From contig JAMYHL010000030.1 in NCBI GenBank assembly GCA_025531455.1, positions 405,713 through 469,712 of the forward strand: DNA of 64,000 nucleotides. The letters run 5' to 3'. This DNA comes from Apiotrichum sp. Y4204 (Eukaryota > Basidiomycota > Tremellomycetes > Trichosporonales > Trichosporonaceae). The notes under the pieces were generated by a model. That model did not search any database, was not told where the DNA came from, and worked only from the letters and a program-made list of their open reading frames with translations. Positions within the stretch are counted from its first letter, which is position 1. The number at the start of each line of letters is the position of its first letter. Positions 10,887 through 22,497 of the stretch are shown here, piece by piece. Position numbers and translations under genes: made by a program.

Positions 10887-13313
10887 GGTGGATGGTGATG
10901 CGGTGGAAGATAGGGTGGATGGGGGCATCACATCGCAAGAGCCAGGATATATATGCAGGTTGCTCTTGCCCAAGAATCCTCCTCCTCCGCCCCCCACGAC
11001 TCGAGGACCCAAGAAGTTCTCCTGAGCTGAGCCTCCAGCTCTTCGCTCGTTCGGCTGGCTGTGGATCATGTGGTCGAGGTCCGCCCGGACCAAGGGCCAA
11101 GGGTTCTCGCCAGGAACGGTCTGAGCTGGCGGGCGGCTACGGTCTCTCGGCCTCTCGGCCTCTCAACCTCTCAGCTTCCCCCAGTGATCTGCATGCATCG
11201 ACAGGGATGCCAGTGGGGCCACCTGCAAGCGAGCGCAACGGGAAAGCGCAATAGGCCAAGTAGCAGAGAGGGCAGTCGCGGCTGGCATTGCAGGCAGAAG
11301 ACAGCAACCCAGAGGGCCCCCCAGGGATGCTACAGGAGCGTCTCGGACATACCGAAAACAATAAAAAAATACGCCCCCCCCGGCCACCCCTCGCTGGCAA
11401 ATAATGTACAGCACAACAATAATGTCAGCCAGCGTGGCGCCACACTGCCTGCGCTCGGCGCTCGCTTGCGCTCTAACGGCACGCCCCACTGACCACAGGC
11501 CACAGGCCAACCGGCAACTGGCCATCCATACATTGATCAGTGTGAGCGCGTGAGCCCTGGCTTGGCGTCCGGGTTGAGATACCGCGGATAACGCTATAAT
11601 AATGCATCAGCATGCATGATGACTGGCACATGTGCAGGACATGTGGCCCGTGCAAATACAAACAATGCAAACAAGAGGTCCTGAATGAATTATGGGCCCA
11701 TGGCGCGGATCGCCCAGACCTGGGTCCCCGCTGCCATTCATGGCATGAACAGTACGTCTGGCGGATCTGGGTATCTGGACATGATGGCTTGTGGCATTGG
11801 TGACAATACCGAGAGGAGGTTGTACAGCTTGCACAGATGTACAAGGACCAATGAGTACTCACTCACCTGGAAGCCGGTTCATGGCGCGCATCTACCAAAC
11901 CCGGCAAACGCGGCCACACCAGAGCGCCTGGGAGATCGCCGTGGCGCGCAATGCTGCATACAATGGCACATCCCGCGCCACAACGCCAAGTCCTCGGAAG
12001 CGCATTCATAGACCGCCACTCCATCATTGCCATCACTGAGAAGCATGCCCACTTTGGCGACAGCGTGCGACATCGTGAACCCTCTGACGCCGTTCACTTC
12101 GAGGCTCCGAGTCTTCCGATCCGATGGCTTGATGGGCTGAGAGTCTGAGAGAGTTGAGAGAGTTGAGAGAGTCGAGGCGTTGTCTGACCTACTAGCTCGA
12201 AATGGGGGCCCGCGGAGCGTTGTGACGGTCCCTACAGTCACTCACATCTGGTGCATCGGGGTCGCTGCTCATCTGATGTTCGACGCCAACCCGATATCGC
12301 ATCGTACTGGTTTCAGAGTCCTTCCGTGAACGCCTGCAACTACATCACCGTCCCGATGAAAAACTGTTCCAGTTCAAGCTGACGAGGTTCGCAACTGGCG
12401 CCGACCGCAGCCCAAAGCCATTGTATCAGGGATTGAACGATGTATAGGGCTGTTGCAGCTCATGTGTACTGTGCACCACTACAGAGCACCACAGTACTCT
12501 ACTGTATGCATCTCGGCAACTCTATCCGCTACTCGGGTGTGGAGTGAACGGTAAAGGTCGGGATGGGGCACGATTTGATGGTGACGGAGTAAGCGACAAA
12601 CCGACCTCTTTCCGCTGCAAGCCGGTACTTTCAGCCACGCCCTATTTCCAAGCTTCCAACTTGCAGAGATATGGGCATCTCGGCTGTACTATTCAGCACG
12701 GCGACATCAATTTCCGGACTCTCTTGACTTGACCTGAGATTTCAAGACCCGCTCAATATGCACGTAGCAGTCTGTAAGCAGCAAGACTGCATTTCTCGGT
12801 TGATGGCAGGCTCACCATACGTTTCCAAGCTCTACTCTGCCCCAGTGAGCGGCACGCCAGCTAAGGACGAGGCTCGTGTGGCCTCGCCCAGTGGGCAGAA
12901 ACAACGGAAATCTGACTTTCATGGGATCTTGCTGGGTAAGCAGCCCATAGACGTGCATCACCGTGCGCCTGGTAGATCATTGCAACTCAAGGCGTTGTGT
13001 TCACTATGATGCCACTCCGGTCTGGTCGGCATGACCACACAGTCCGAACCGTCGAACACTTCACGGTGTATTTTGCGCCAGATGGTGGTACAGCGTTCCT
13101 GCTGCGAATAGTCGCAGTTCTTTCAAAGATTCCACACTCCCTTGTCCGCGCTCACACCTCGCTAGCGTCGAGTTCAACGTCCAAAACACAGCGATCCTCT
13201 TCGCTCAATGGGATATACGATAAGCACAGCCAATGCTAAAATCTGCATGTGACGAGCACAAGTGCATCCCTACGTCGTACAAGTATCCCCCTCGAGCGTC
13301 TCGTTGAACACTC
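10887..13313. other. intergenic, no gene recognised
   Basis: About 2.4 kb containing the upstream region of the LURP-one-like gene and the 3' flank of RPS15. A short imperfect GAGAGTT repeat lies near 12143-12175. No coding or RNA gene is supported. Confidence 0.5.
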
Positions 13314-13425
13314 TTACTTAAGGGGAACGAAGCGCGAGTTGGCCATGTTGGCACCGCGACCGTGGCCGACGGGCTTGTAGGTGATGGAGAACTCGCCAAG
13401 GTAGTGGCCGGTCATCTCGGGCTTG

Positions 13426-13458
<33 letters not shown>

Positions 13459-14195
13459 AACGTCAGCGGGGTGTGGATGGGAGAATTTCGACATGGCCCG
13501 GTCTGGAGCCATGCTACCTGTGACACTCACGTAGACACCGACAACCGAGCCGATCATCTCGGGGACGATGATCATGTCACGGAGGTGGGTCTTGACGATC
13601 GCGGGCTTGGCGTTGGGGGCAGCCTCCTTCTTCGCCTTGCGGAGCTTCTTGATGAGGCGCATGGGGCGCGACTTGAGGCCGCGCTGGAAACGCCTACGAG
13701 CACGAGCGTGGACGAGCTGTGGTGTGAGAGGCGTTCGTGCTTTGCCAGCGGCGCAAGACACATGATTGAGGCTGCACTGATATTGCACCTCGCAAGTGCA
13801 TCCGCAGCCGCGCTAAACTCACGTCAATAAAGGCCTCGTTGGAGAGGTCGAGGAGCTGGTCAAGCTCGACACCACGGTAGGTGTACTTCTTGAAAGAGCG
13901 AGCGGCCTTCTTGGCGGCGGCGTCCTCCGCGGTAGTGTACTCCTCAGCCTGCGTGTGAGCCCGTGTTCGCCGCAAGTCATCTCGCAAGGAAGGCAGTCGA
14001 TATTTCACGAGTGGAAGAGACGGCAAAGAATGGCTGCCGTTGCCAGCTCGCCGAGGTGTTCTCCGCGAAGCCTGAACAGCACTACTCGCCATCTCCGCAC
14101 TGTGGTGTCCTCCGTCCCTCGCCATCCTCGTCCGCCCGCAATCCCGCCTTTCCAGTCGGCCTGCCTTCCTTCCTCGCCCGGTCGATACCAACCAT
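13314..14195 (-). CDS. RPS15: 40S ribosomal protein S15 (uS19)
   Basis: A small-subunit ribosomal protein at the head of the 40S particle. Exons on the minus strand are 14195-14193 (only the ATG), 13948-13823, 13716-13531 and 13454-13314, giving 151 residues, normal for the family. Signature segments are [66 protein letters not shown] and the C-terminal [14 protein letters not shown]. The start is inferred. Exon 2 opens in phase 0 with [10 protein letters not shown], and about 240 nt upstream an ATG sits in a C/T-rich leader with the context ACAAAATG, followed directly by a possible donor GTTGGT. That donor is not a perfect consensus, so the first exon is less certain than the rest. Ribosomal protein genes often carry an intron right after the start codon. 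Confidence 0.93.
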
Positions 14196-15482
14196 TTTGT
14201 CTGTCGGGTCGAATGAAAACGGGGAAAAGCGAAAAGGGTATAGCGCGCGCGTGTGCGTTTTTCGAAGAGGGGGTCGGCGTCAGCTGTCGTTCGAGGTGGT
14301 TGAGGAGGGGGGCTTGTACGCACAGATTTTGCTGGACAAGAAAGGGGGGGTTGGAGGAGGCAGGAGTTGAACAGCGAGCGAGTGCGGCCAGGCAGGGAGG
14401 GACGACGGCCAGGCAGCAGCGGCGGGTTTGCCAGTGTGGGAGTGGAGTGGCACCCCGGCACCCCCACACCACACACTGCATACACCACAGAGCCACCATC
14501 TGGATGCCCAGCCTGGCTGGTGGCCACAGAGCCAGGCGACCGTGCTCCTTGGTGGTGAGCGTGTAAGGGGGATTTTGGCAGCTGGCCCCTTTGGGCAGGG
14601 CGGTTTCGACACAGTCCGCCAAATTTTTGGAACTTCTATAGTTCCGAAATCCCGAGTTTGTCTCCGTTGGCATGTGGCACCTGCATGGAGGACTGAGTGA
14701 CATTGTCATCGGTTGCCATCTGCTTCCGCTCTCACACCAGACGCGAACTCCCCGTATCCCGTGAGGAATTGAGCGTCCACCCAGCTCCGCTCGCACCATG
14801 CACCCCGCACTGGCCACACACCAAGACCCTCTTGCACAACTTCTCTCTCTTCTCTCCATCCTCGATGCGTCCATCGGGACGCTCTCCGACCCCTACACCT
14901 CGGTGCTCACGGGGGAGGAGAAACGGAGCGGGGAGAGAGCGAACGGCCGTCCCACGGAGTCCAAAAGGACTTTACTTCCTCGTGCTCTTCTGCGCAGGGA
15001 GGGCGTGGGGCGGTCAGACATATCCATTGGCTGCTATGAAGCTTGTCTCGAACGGATCGCGGTCTGGAGGTTGCAAGCCAGGTCCAGTAGCTGGGCATCA
15101 ATAGCTCGATGTCGTTCCGTTGTCATATGTTGCAGTTAGGACAGTGCGCGACGGTGCTTCTGCACACCAAGTTTTCTGCACACAGGCGTCTTATTTTAGC
15201 GCTTCATGTCCTGCCGTAATGGAACCGTCTCAGCCTCAAAGCATCGAAATATGGGCGTTTCGCGTGGCTTGGCTTCACAGAAGAGATTAACCGTTCTGCC
15301 TGGCAAAACCTCGGCATGCTCAGACTTCTGATAAGCTCTTGTGACTCTTGCAAGGGTAGACGTTGCCTTCAAATGGAAGATTATTTGGTTCCCAACTCAG
15401 AACTACCTCAGCTTTGAATCTGCAGAACTGCATGTCATATAATGCTACGCTACTACTACTACTACTACTACAACGGGTCCGC
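14196..15482. other. intergenic, RPS15 promoter side and Not3 3' flank
   Basis: The part next to 14196-14350 is G/A-rich on the plus strand, hence a pyrimidine-rich RPS15 leader and promoter on the minus strand. The rest shows no recognised gene. Minus-strand frames of up to 289 codons across this area are not supported. Confidence 0.5.
15450..15470 (+). repeat. (CTA)7 microsatellite
   Basis: Seven perfect tandem CTA units in the 3' flank of the Not3/Not5 gene, just beyond its stop codon. Confidence 0.9.
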
Positions 15483-17645
15483 TCAATGGTCGGATAGCCA
15501 GCGATATTCAAAGCGGAAATCGCTCTTCCGGCGCTGGCACCACGAGTTCTCCCAGTCAAAGTAGTAATACCCGCCCTGCTCGTAGTCCTCGGTGATGGCT
15601 TGCGGGTTGTGTGCACGCTGGAACCATGTGAGGTACTGCTTGTGGAATCGCCACGATTGACGCTTGAGCTCTTGTGCCGCCAGCCACCTGGACGTCAGAA
15701 TGTGAAAACATGACGCGTTATTGCAACTTACTGTTCGTATGTTCCCGTCATGTAGTAGAAGATGTAGAACAGCTGGTCCAGCTCCAGACGCTGGTACACG
15801 TTCTTGTCCTCGAGAATAGCCAAACGAGTTTGAGGGTAATATGACGGCGTCTGGATCGGGTTTGCGGGGTGGTAATACCGTGGCCTTGTTGTTAGCAAAT
15901 GAACGGATATAGCACTCACGGCTCGGCGTCGACCTGCGCAGGGGCGTTCTGATAGGATGCGTCCAGGGCGTTGGACAGCTCGTTCGGGTCGTTTGTGCGG
16001 CGCTCGGCCATCTCCTTGGCCGAGTGGAAGCTCTGCATGAGGCTTTCCAGAACACCCTGCTGCTCCTTGCGAGGGTATCCTGCAGGAGTGGCGCCAGAAC
16101 GTGAGGACTCGGCCTGCGAAGCCATGGACTGAAGCGGTTGGTGAAGCTGCTGCTGCTGCTGCTGTTGGAACTGCTGCTGCTGGTGAAGCTGCTGGTGGAG
16201 CTGCTGCTGCTGCTGGTGTTGTTGCTGGTGCTGCTGAGGACCATTTGCGGACTCCTGGGGCAAGGGTGGCGACGGGGTGTCTGAGATTCCTGGTGGAGCC
16301 ATGGGGTGGCCGTTGGTCTGGTGGTCCATAGATCCGCTCTGGGACTCGATAGATTCGGGCTCCTGCTTGGGAGTGGGGCGCTCCTCGACGGATGGGGAGA
16401 GGGGCATCTCCTTGGAACGTGCGGGAGGAGTGGTGTCTGAGGAATGTCCACCGCCAACAGCGGCAGCGGCAGCCGCGGCATAACGGATTGGTGGGAGTGG
16501 GGCCGCCTTCGGAACCGGCGCGGAGGTTGCAGGCGCAGATGGCGGTGGAGGGGGCGTGGTCTCCGCGGCAGCCTTTGCAGCTGCGGCGGCTGCCTTTGCC
16601 CTCTCCTTCTCCTCCTTCTCCGCTGCTTCTGCAATGTTAGAAAATCACGTCTTGGATACTCACTCTTTGAACGTTTGGTGAGAACAGGACTAGTAGGTGG
16701 CGCATCGTCGTCGCCAGTGACACTGCGATGGGAAGACTTCGACTTCTTCTCCTCCTTTAACGGCGTTTTTGCGGTTTCCTGGAGGTCTGCTACAGATGTC
16801 GAGTCGAGCGTAGAGGTGTCCTCGTGATGTGCAAAGTCACCAACGTACTCCTCCTCAACGTCCTGGAGGTTGAGCTCGTCATAGATGCCCGTGTCGTAGT
16901 CAAAGTCCTCCTCGGTGTTGGCCTCGACGAAATATTTGACGTCTTCTTGGATGGACTCTACCTGGTCCATGCTGAGCTGGCCGTTCTCGAACATGCGCTG
17001 CACAATTTCAAGGCGCCCGATGTGCCATTGACGACGCTCAATGAGCTGTTCCAGTTCGCTCATGCGATCCCCAAGTGCCTTCTTTTTCCTTCCAGAGGCC
17101 TGGAGTTGCTCCTGTTCTGCTTCGGTCTGCTCAATCTGACGCGACAGTTCCTCGATGGTGGTGCCGATCCAGTCGAGCATATCGCGACGCGCCTTTTCTG
17201 CTGGATCAAGACGTGCGGCGGCAATGAGACCCTCTTTGGAGAAGGCTTTCATCTTCATTTCCTTTTCCAAAGCTTTGAACCGCTCCATTTGCTGCAGGTG
17301 GTGGTCAGCTGGGGGCAGGCAGTGGAGGCGGTCTGTTTGGTGCTTACAGTCTCGATCAGTTTGCGGTTCTCTAACAAGGCGCTCTTGTCCTTGATGTCTG
17401 AGCTGCCGAGCCAGACCTTGATTTGATCACGCATGCGCTGCAGCTTCTTGATCTGGGTCTTGAGGTCGGTCTCGAGCTTCTCCTTCTGCGTCGCATTTGA
17501 GGAGTGGTTGAGCTTGTCAAAGGTCGCCTCGAAGACCTCGACACCCTGGGCGACCGCCTTGAGCGTGCGGTCTATCTCCGCTAGAAGGAGGTGAGCGGGC
17601 TGTATGGCGTAGGCAGCGCGTACCTTGGAGCTTTCTCAACGCCAT
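15483..17645 (-). CDS. NOT3: CCR4-NOT complex subunit Not3/Not5
   Basis: Scaffold subunit of the CCR4-NOT deadenylase complex, which shortens mRNA poly(A) tails and affects transcription. Six exons on the minus strand (17645-17624, 17580-17348, 17291-16664, 16628-15920, 15884-15732, 15687-15483) join to 649 residues. The N-terminus [20 protein letters not shown] and the following coiled coil up to about residue 230 are the family Not3/Not5 N-domain ([25 protein letters not shown] region, here [13 protein letters not shown]). The middle is low complexity, rich in Ala/Pro and then Gln/His. The C-terminal NOT-box contains [33 protein letters not shown] and the closing [19 protein letters not shown]. 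Exon 4 must be read in a different frame from exon 3; the unspliced frame runs on for hundreds of codons but makes no sense. It is divergent from DPB2. Confidence 0.95.
16146..16235 (-). repeat. CAG/CTG trinucleotide-rich tract coding poly-Gln in Not3
   Basis: Imperfect CTG runs on the plus strand (CAG in the sense of the gene) encode glutamine stretches broken by His, Leu and Phe. Runs of several identical codons make it a likely length-variable site. Confidence 0.85.
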
Positions 17646-18082
17646 GGTCGCTGATGTTGTGGTATCGTGATTGTTGTTATCGGATGGTGGGTGATATGAC
17701 AGACGTGAGTTCGTGCGGCGGAACAACTTGGATTCAACAGCTAGCGTGAGCAGTGTGTGACACTCAGGAGCAGACGACGGGGGGTATGGAGGGGGCAGGA
17801 GGAGAGCGCGGGCCTATTTTCGTAATTCGCCACTCATCACGTAGTAATACTGTTTCTTTTTGAGAGGCCTAACCTGAGTGCCCAATAGGCGTGGAAACCC
17901 AGATGGGTGGTCTCAGACGCGAGGTGGAGGTTGAACCAGAGCGAGGTGTCGCGACGCGTCTTTCTGTCTTTCTTGGGTCCTGAGTCGACAACATTACTGG
18001 TGCAACAACATTACAAGCTCCAGCTAGGATACTTCTTGATCGTTTCGTACTCGTCGACAGCTCACCGTATTATTAGCTCATA
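17646..18082. promoter_or_regulatory. divergent promoter region NOT3 / DPB2 with one ACGCGT
   Basis: This 437-base spacer between two divergent starts must hold both promoters. An ACGCGT hexamer at 17954-17959 lies 124 bases before the DPB2 start codon. In budding and fission yeasts this is the MBF-bound MluI box of S-phase genes, and DPB2 is such a gene. A single site could occur by chance. No TATA box is evident. Confidence 0.45.
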
Positions 18083-20134
18083 ATGTCCAGGGCTATGCAA
18101 GCGGCCATTATCAAGGTAGCTACACAGTGTGAAGAGTGAGCTGACCAACAGGTCTTCTCAAGGAAGTACTCACTACCGCTTCCTGCAGAGGCTCTCAGCT
18201 ACATCGAAAAGATCTTAACAGAGGTGTGTTGCGTTGCGGTGCGCTGTATCTGAATCTAGAATGATATTCCCGCGGATGAGTGGAACGTCGCGCTGGAGTA
18301 TTGGGCGAAAGAGTATCTCAAGGGCGAGGGTGAGCAAGCAACCTCAGGTTGTAGCTAATTACAGAATCGTCCTTGCTCGTTTCCGTCACGGGTCTGAAGC
18401 GCGCATACGAGATTCTTCAGCTTGGATCTACAGCCGACACCCAGGTCATAGACCCAGCCGAAACCAATGTCGAGCAACACTTTTCCGTCGTGGACAGTTT
18501 TGACATGCCGCCAGTACGATTCGATGTCATTCGCAACACCTTCACGACGTGGGTTGTTATCTTCGCGTCGGTCTCTTACTCTCAGGTCCAAGACGAAGCC
18601 CTCTGTAGCGGGTTCGGCGGCTAGTCGGTCGGAATACCTCCGAGAACGGTGGGGCATCATAAAAGAGGTACGCCTGCAGCATAGTTGAAGCTCATGGAAG
18701 ATCATTCTTCGAAACGAGAACTTTACACCACCCGCAATCGGAGGGCACGACAGAGACAACTATATGAAAGTGCGCATCCATGCTGGCTCTATCTAACCCG
18801 CAGCTCACATCCACACCGAATCTACTTGGCCGCGCGGGGCAGCTCTTCCTCCTGTTTGGTATGCTGTCGCGCAACCCAGAAGGCAAGTTGTGTATCGAAG
18901 ACGGTGACGGGCGGGTAGTTCTCGACATGCAGGATGCGGTACGTTCTGACAATGAGCTTTTCTCACTTTTAGGTGCCAGGTGAAGGGCTCTTCACCGAGG
19001 GATGCATGGTTCTCATCGAGGGGGAGTACACCATCGACGAGACAATCCGCGTGCTTGCCCTGGGACACCCTCCGAGCGAGCAGCGCAATGTGGCAAGGTG
19101 GGTTACAGCTCACCCACCAGTAGGTAACTGACATCACCAGAGGGCTACACGGACACATCGACTTTCTCGGCGGCGGCGCCATCTCGCTGAAGGAAGAGGT
19201 AAGTTCCTATGGATGTCTTGTGTCCCAGTCTGACGCTGACTTTGAAGGACAAGTACATCCCGACAGTTCTCGCCAACACTCAAGTTTCCTTCGTCGTTCT
19301 CTCTGACGTGTGGCTTGACCATCCCCGTACACTCGTCGCACTCGGTCGCATGTTTGAAGGGTATGCTGAGGCCCTCGAGTTCCGGCCAATGGTGTTTGTT
19401 CTTTGTGGAAACTTTTGCCAGCGTGGATGGGAAGGCGAGGATGCACTGAAGAAGTACACAAGTGAGTGATGGTTCTTCGTCCGCCGTCCGTGGAATCGAC
19501 ATTGCTCTTGCTGATTTCTGCAGCTGGATTTAACGCTCTCACGGATCTTATCCTGTCGTTCCCTCTCCTTCTCCAGTCGCACTTTGTCTTCGTTCCTGGA
19601 CCATTAGACCCATGGTCCTCCTCGACACTTCCTCGTCCATCCCTCCCCGCAGCGTTCTCACAACGCCTCACACAACGCGTACCGAAGGCTCGCTTCGTCT
19701 CGAACCCATGCCGCCTGCGGTACTTTGGCCAGGAGATCGTCATTTTACGTGAGGACCTCATGGGCCGCCTACTCCGCAACCTCGTTAGCGTAAAGGAAAC
19801 GGAGAACGTCAACATGAAGCGCTATGTAAGTTGGATACAGGACAGCGTTGACCCTCAGCTTGTGCAGACAGTACTCGATCAGGCCCACCTCTCGCCGCTT
19901 GTGCAGAATGTCCGGCCAACACTGTGGGAGTTTGACCACGCCCTACGCCTGTACCCCATGCCCACCGCGCTCGTTTTGGCGGACAAGTATGAACGCTTTG
20001 AATTGACTTACGAGGGCTGCCACGTCTTCAACCCCGGACGGTTTGTCAGCGCGTCCACCGGTGGCGAGTTTGAGTGGTCCATGTATTACCCTGCGACTGG
20101 GCGCAGTGAGCGCAGCGCCCTGAGTTTCGATTGA
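18083..20134 (+). CDS. DPB2: DNA polymerase epsilon subunit B
   Basis: Non-catalytic second subunit of DNA polymerase epsilon, needed for leading-strand replication and contact with the CMG helicase. Twelve exons: 18083-18115, 18152-18223, 18260-18329, 18365-18548, 18586-18667, 18701-18769, 18804-18938, 18973-19097, 19141-19198, 19248-19461, 19524-19825 and 19859-20134, giving 539 residues. Most introns are 33-37 nt. The N-terminal helical domain ([19 protein letters not shown]) is followed by an OB fold (about [21 protein letters not shown]) and the inactive calcineurin-like phosphoesterase region ([32 protein letters not shown]). The C-terminus has [20 protein letters not shown] and CHVFNPGRF, typical of the family. 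The last intron (19826-19858, 33 nt) keeps the frame open. I splice it because GTAAGT and CTCAG are canonical and because, as I recall, family members have no extra residues there. Unspliced, the protein is 550 residues. Confidence 0.93.
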
Positions 20135-20646
20135 ACATCTGTTGTACCTATGCATATCATCGTATAGCAAGTCATTAGTGCACCACAACTCGACGCCCCA
20201 AAACCGACAGTGTCCACTACTGCCACGACTTGATGACCCGGGGAGTTTATAATCTAATCACGCTTATCGTGCCTTTATTGCCCCGGCGGCCGGCGGCAAC
20301 CTCAATCCAAGCTGGGAATGCAAGGTTGTTGGCTGTGCTGGCAGTTTGCTCATAATATGGTGCCATTCCAGCACAACATTTGACGGACATTAACTCTCAA
20401 GTCCGTTGAATTTGCTAGATCACGCGCCCACACATACACATGGTACATACAGTACATGCGCGCGCACATGCACAAAGCATCGCATCCACCAACACTTTAA
20501 ACCCCCAAAACCTCCACACCATACCAAACCACAGGTTGCATCTGTGCATCTGCCCATCAATCACCACTACAACTCCACAACGGGCCACCAGGCCGACCAC
20601 TCTTGCAACCCCCACTACCCCCATTCCTAGGCACATCCCGCGCATC
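20135..20646. other. spacer between DPB2 and the DnaJ gene
   Basis: Holds the DPB2 3' flank and, from about 20440, a C/A-rich, G-poor leader leading into the DnaJ start codon. No other gene is seen. Confidence 0.5.
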
Positions 20647-22201
20647 ATGGAGGTCAACAAGGAGGAGGCCCTGCGGTCGTTGTCCATCGCGCAGCGCAAG
20701 CGCGCCGCTGGCGACCTGACCGCCGCGCTCCGCTTCGCGAACAAGAGCATCTCGCTGTACCCGACGCCGGAGGGCAAAACGATGGTGACGCTAGTAGAGC
20801 GCGAGCTCGAGGCCGGAGAGGGCGCGTCTTCCGGCGCCTCGACCGCCAATGCCGGAGGCCGCACGCCGCCGGGCGGTGCGCGCGCATCCGGCGTCGAGGA
20901 GCACATGACCAACGCGCACATGCGGCACAAGAAGCCCGAGGCCCCGGCATCGGCTTCCGCGTCTGCGTCCGCGTCGGATCGCGAGAAGAAGGGCCAGCCG
21001 AAGCGCGAGTACACCGTCAAGCAGCTCGAGGTCGTCACGCGCATTCGTAAATGTCGAGACTACGAGTACTACAGCATTCTTGCCAGTGAGTCATCAACCT
21101 TAGTGGAGGCAGTGGATGTGATGGTACGTTCTTTGCTGACGCGGCAGTTGAGAGGACGTGTACCGAGAGCGACGTGAAGCGGGCGTACAAGAAGCTTGCG
21201 CTCGCGCTGCACCCGGACAAGAACGGTGCACCCGGTGCTGACGAAGCATTCAAGAGTGAGTCGCATCTCATTGATAGCTTGCTGATGCCGCAGTGGTGTC
21301 CAAGGCTTTTCAGGTACTTTCGGACAACGATCTGCGCTCTGTCTACGACTCCAATCCCACTGTCGACCCCACGCAGCGCGGAGGCGGCGGTGGGGGTGGT
21401 GGAATGCGCGGGTTCGGCGGCGGCGGCATGCATCCAGGGTTCCGAGGACGTCAGTTTGATGGCGAAATCAGTCCTGAGGATCTGTTCAACGCGTTCTTCG
21501 GCGGTGGTGGCGGGTTTGGTGGAGGATCACCCTTTGGCGGTGCCCGAGGTAAGTCTTCTGATCGAGGATTTAGGACACGGCTGACATACAGTGTACACAT
21601 TCGGCGGCAACGGTCCGCAGTTCGCGGCAAGACGTGCGCGTGCGGCGGCTGGAGGAGCAGCAGAGGAGCCACAGAACCCGCTTTTCGCTCTTCTACCAGT
21701 GCTGCTGCTCGTCTTCTTTGTCCTCTTCTCGCTCATACCCACGCTGCTGTCTGGCGACAACGTTCCTGACCCCGAGTACCGCTTCCGCCCGTCGCACCAC
21801 TTTGACACGCCCCGTACGACATGGCAGCGCAGCGTACCCTACCATGTCAACGGACCTGAGTGGGAGAAGAGCCAGATCTGGCAGAGCGTGCCCGAGAACT
21901 ACCGTGATCGCTTGGACGCGGCCATGTTCAGCAGCAAACTCCGGGGATTTGAGCGCGGCGTTGAGGAGGTGCACATCAGGCAGCTCCAGGCTGAAGTGAG
22001 TATGGCTGAATACAGAGCCTACCTGGGACCCGCTGACAGCAGTGCACCAACTTCAACATAGCCAAGCAGCGCAAGATCGCCGACGAGGCAGGCATCTTTG
22101 GCTGGGGCGCCGACTACGACAAGATCCGCAAGCTGCGTGCTGAAAAGCACCCTTCATGCGAACAGCTCAAGTCGTGGGGCGTGACGCAGCAGGGGTATTG
22201 A
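20647..22201 (+). CDS. ER membrane J-domain protein, DNAJB12/14 (DUF1977) type
   Basis: Hsp70 co-chaperone expected in the ER membrane with the J domain facing the cytosol, helping degrade misfolded membrane proteins. Five exons (20647-21085, 21148-21255, 21294-21548, 21592-21995, 22043-22201) give 454 residues. The N-terminus (MEVNKEEALRSLSIAQRKRAAGD) is the short helical repeat found in this class. The J domain runs from DYEYYSILAIE through KRAYKKLALALHPDKNG to the DNDLRSVYD end; the HPD triad that stimulates Hsp70 is intact. A Gly-rich stretch follows, then a transmembrane segment, NPLFALLPVLLLVFFVLFSL. The C-terminal DUF1977 region has FDTPRTTWQRSVPYHVN and ends CEQLKSWGV. Domain order and length match the family. 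Confidence 0.93.
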
Positions 22202-22497
22202 TCAAGCATTGAGGGACTTCCGTGCATTGAGTGGCGTAGATAGATGCATTGAGTGTACACTACTGGCGTGAGACGGTAGGAAAGAAGGAGCATTATCTTC
22301 AACATGGGTGCGGCAGTGTGAAGGGGTCGGGTAGAGAGAGATTGTCCGGCGAGACTAGGTTGGCCAGCGAATGGGTAGAGATGAGTTTAAGGTTTAATGG
22401 GTCTCCGGCTGCCCTAGTGGATGGGCGACAACATCGGTTGAATCACGGGACAGAGGCGGCGATCGGAGCACGCTGCTCCAGCAGGACATCCCCTTGC

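Noticed and set aside
14005..14874. 289- and 277-codon minus-strand frames upstream of RPS15
   Set aside because: They run through the RPS15 first intron and leader; only the part joined after 13948 is conserved.
15483..16663. 601-codon minus-strand frame that reads through an intron in Not3/Not5
   Set aside because: After 16664 the frame turns into Arg/Pro/Ser low complexity. The conserved Gln-rich and NOT-box sequence lies in another frame reached through the canonical intron at 16629-16663.
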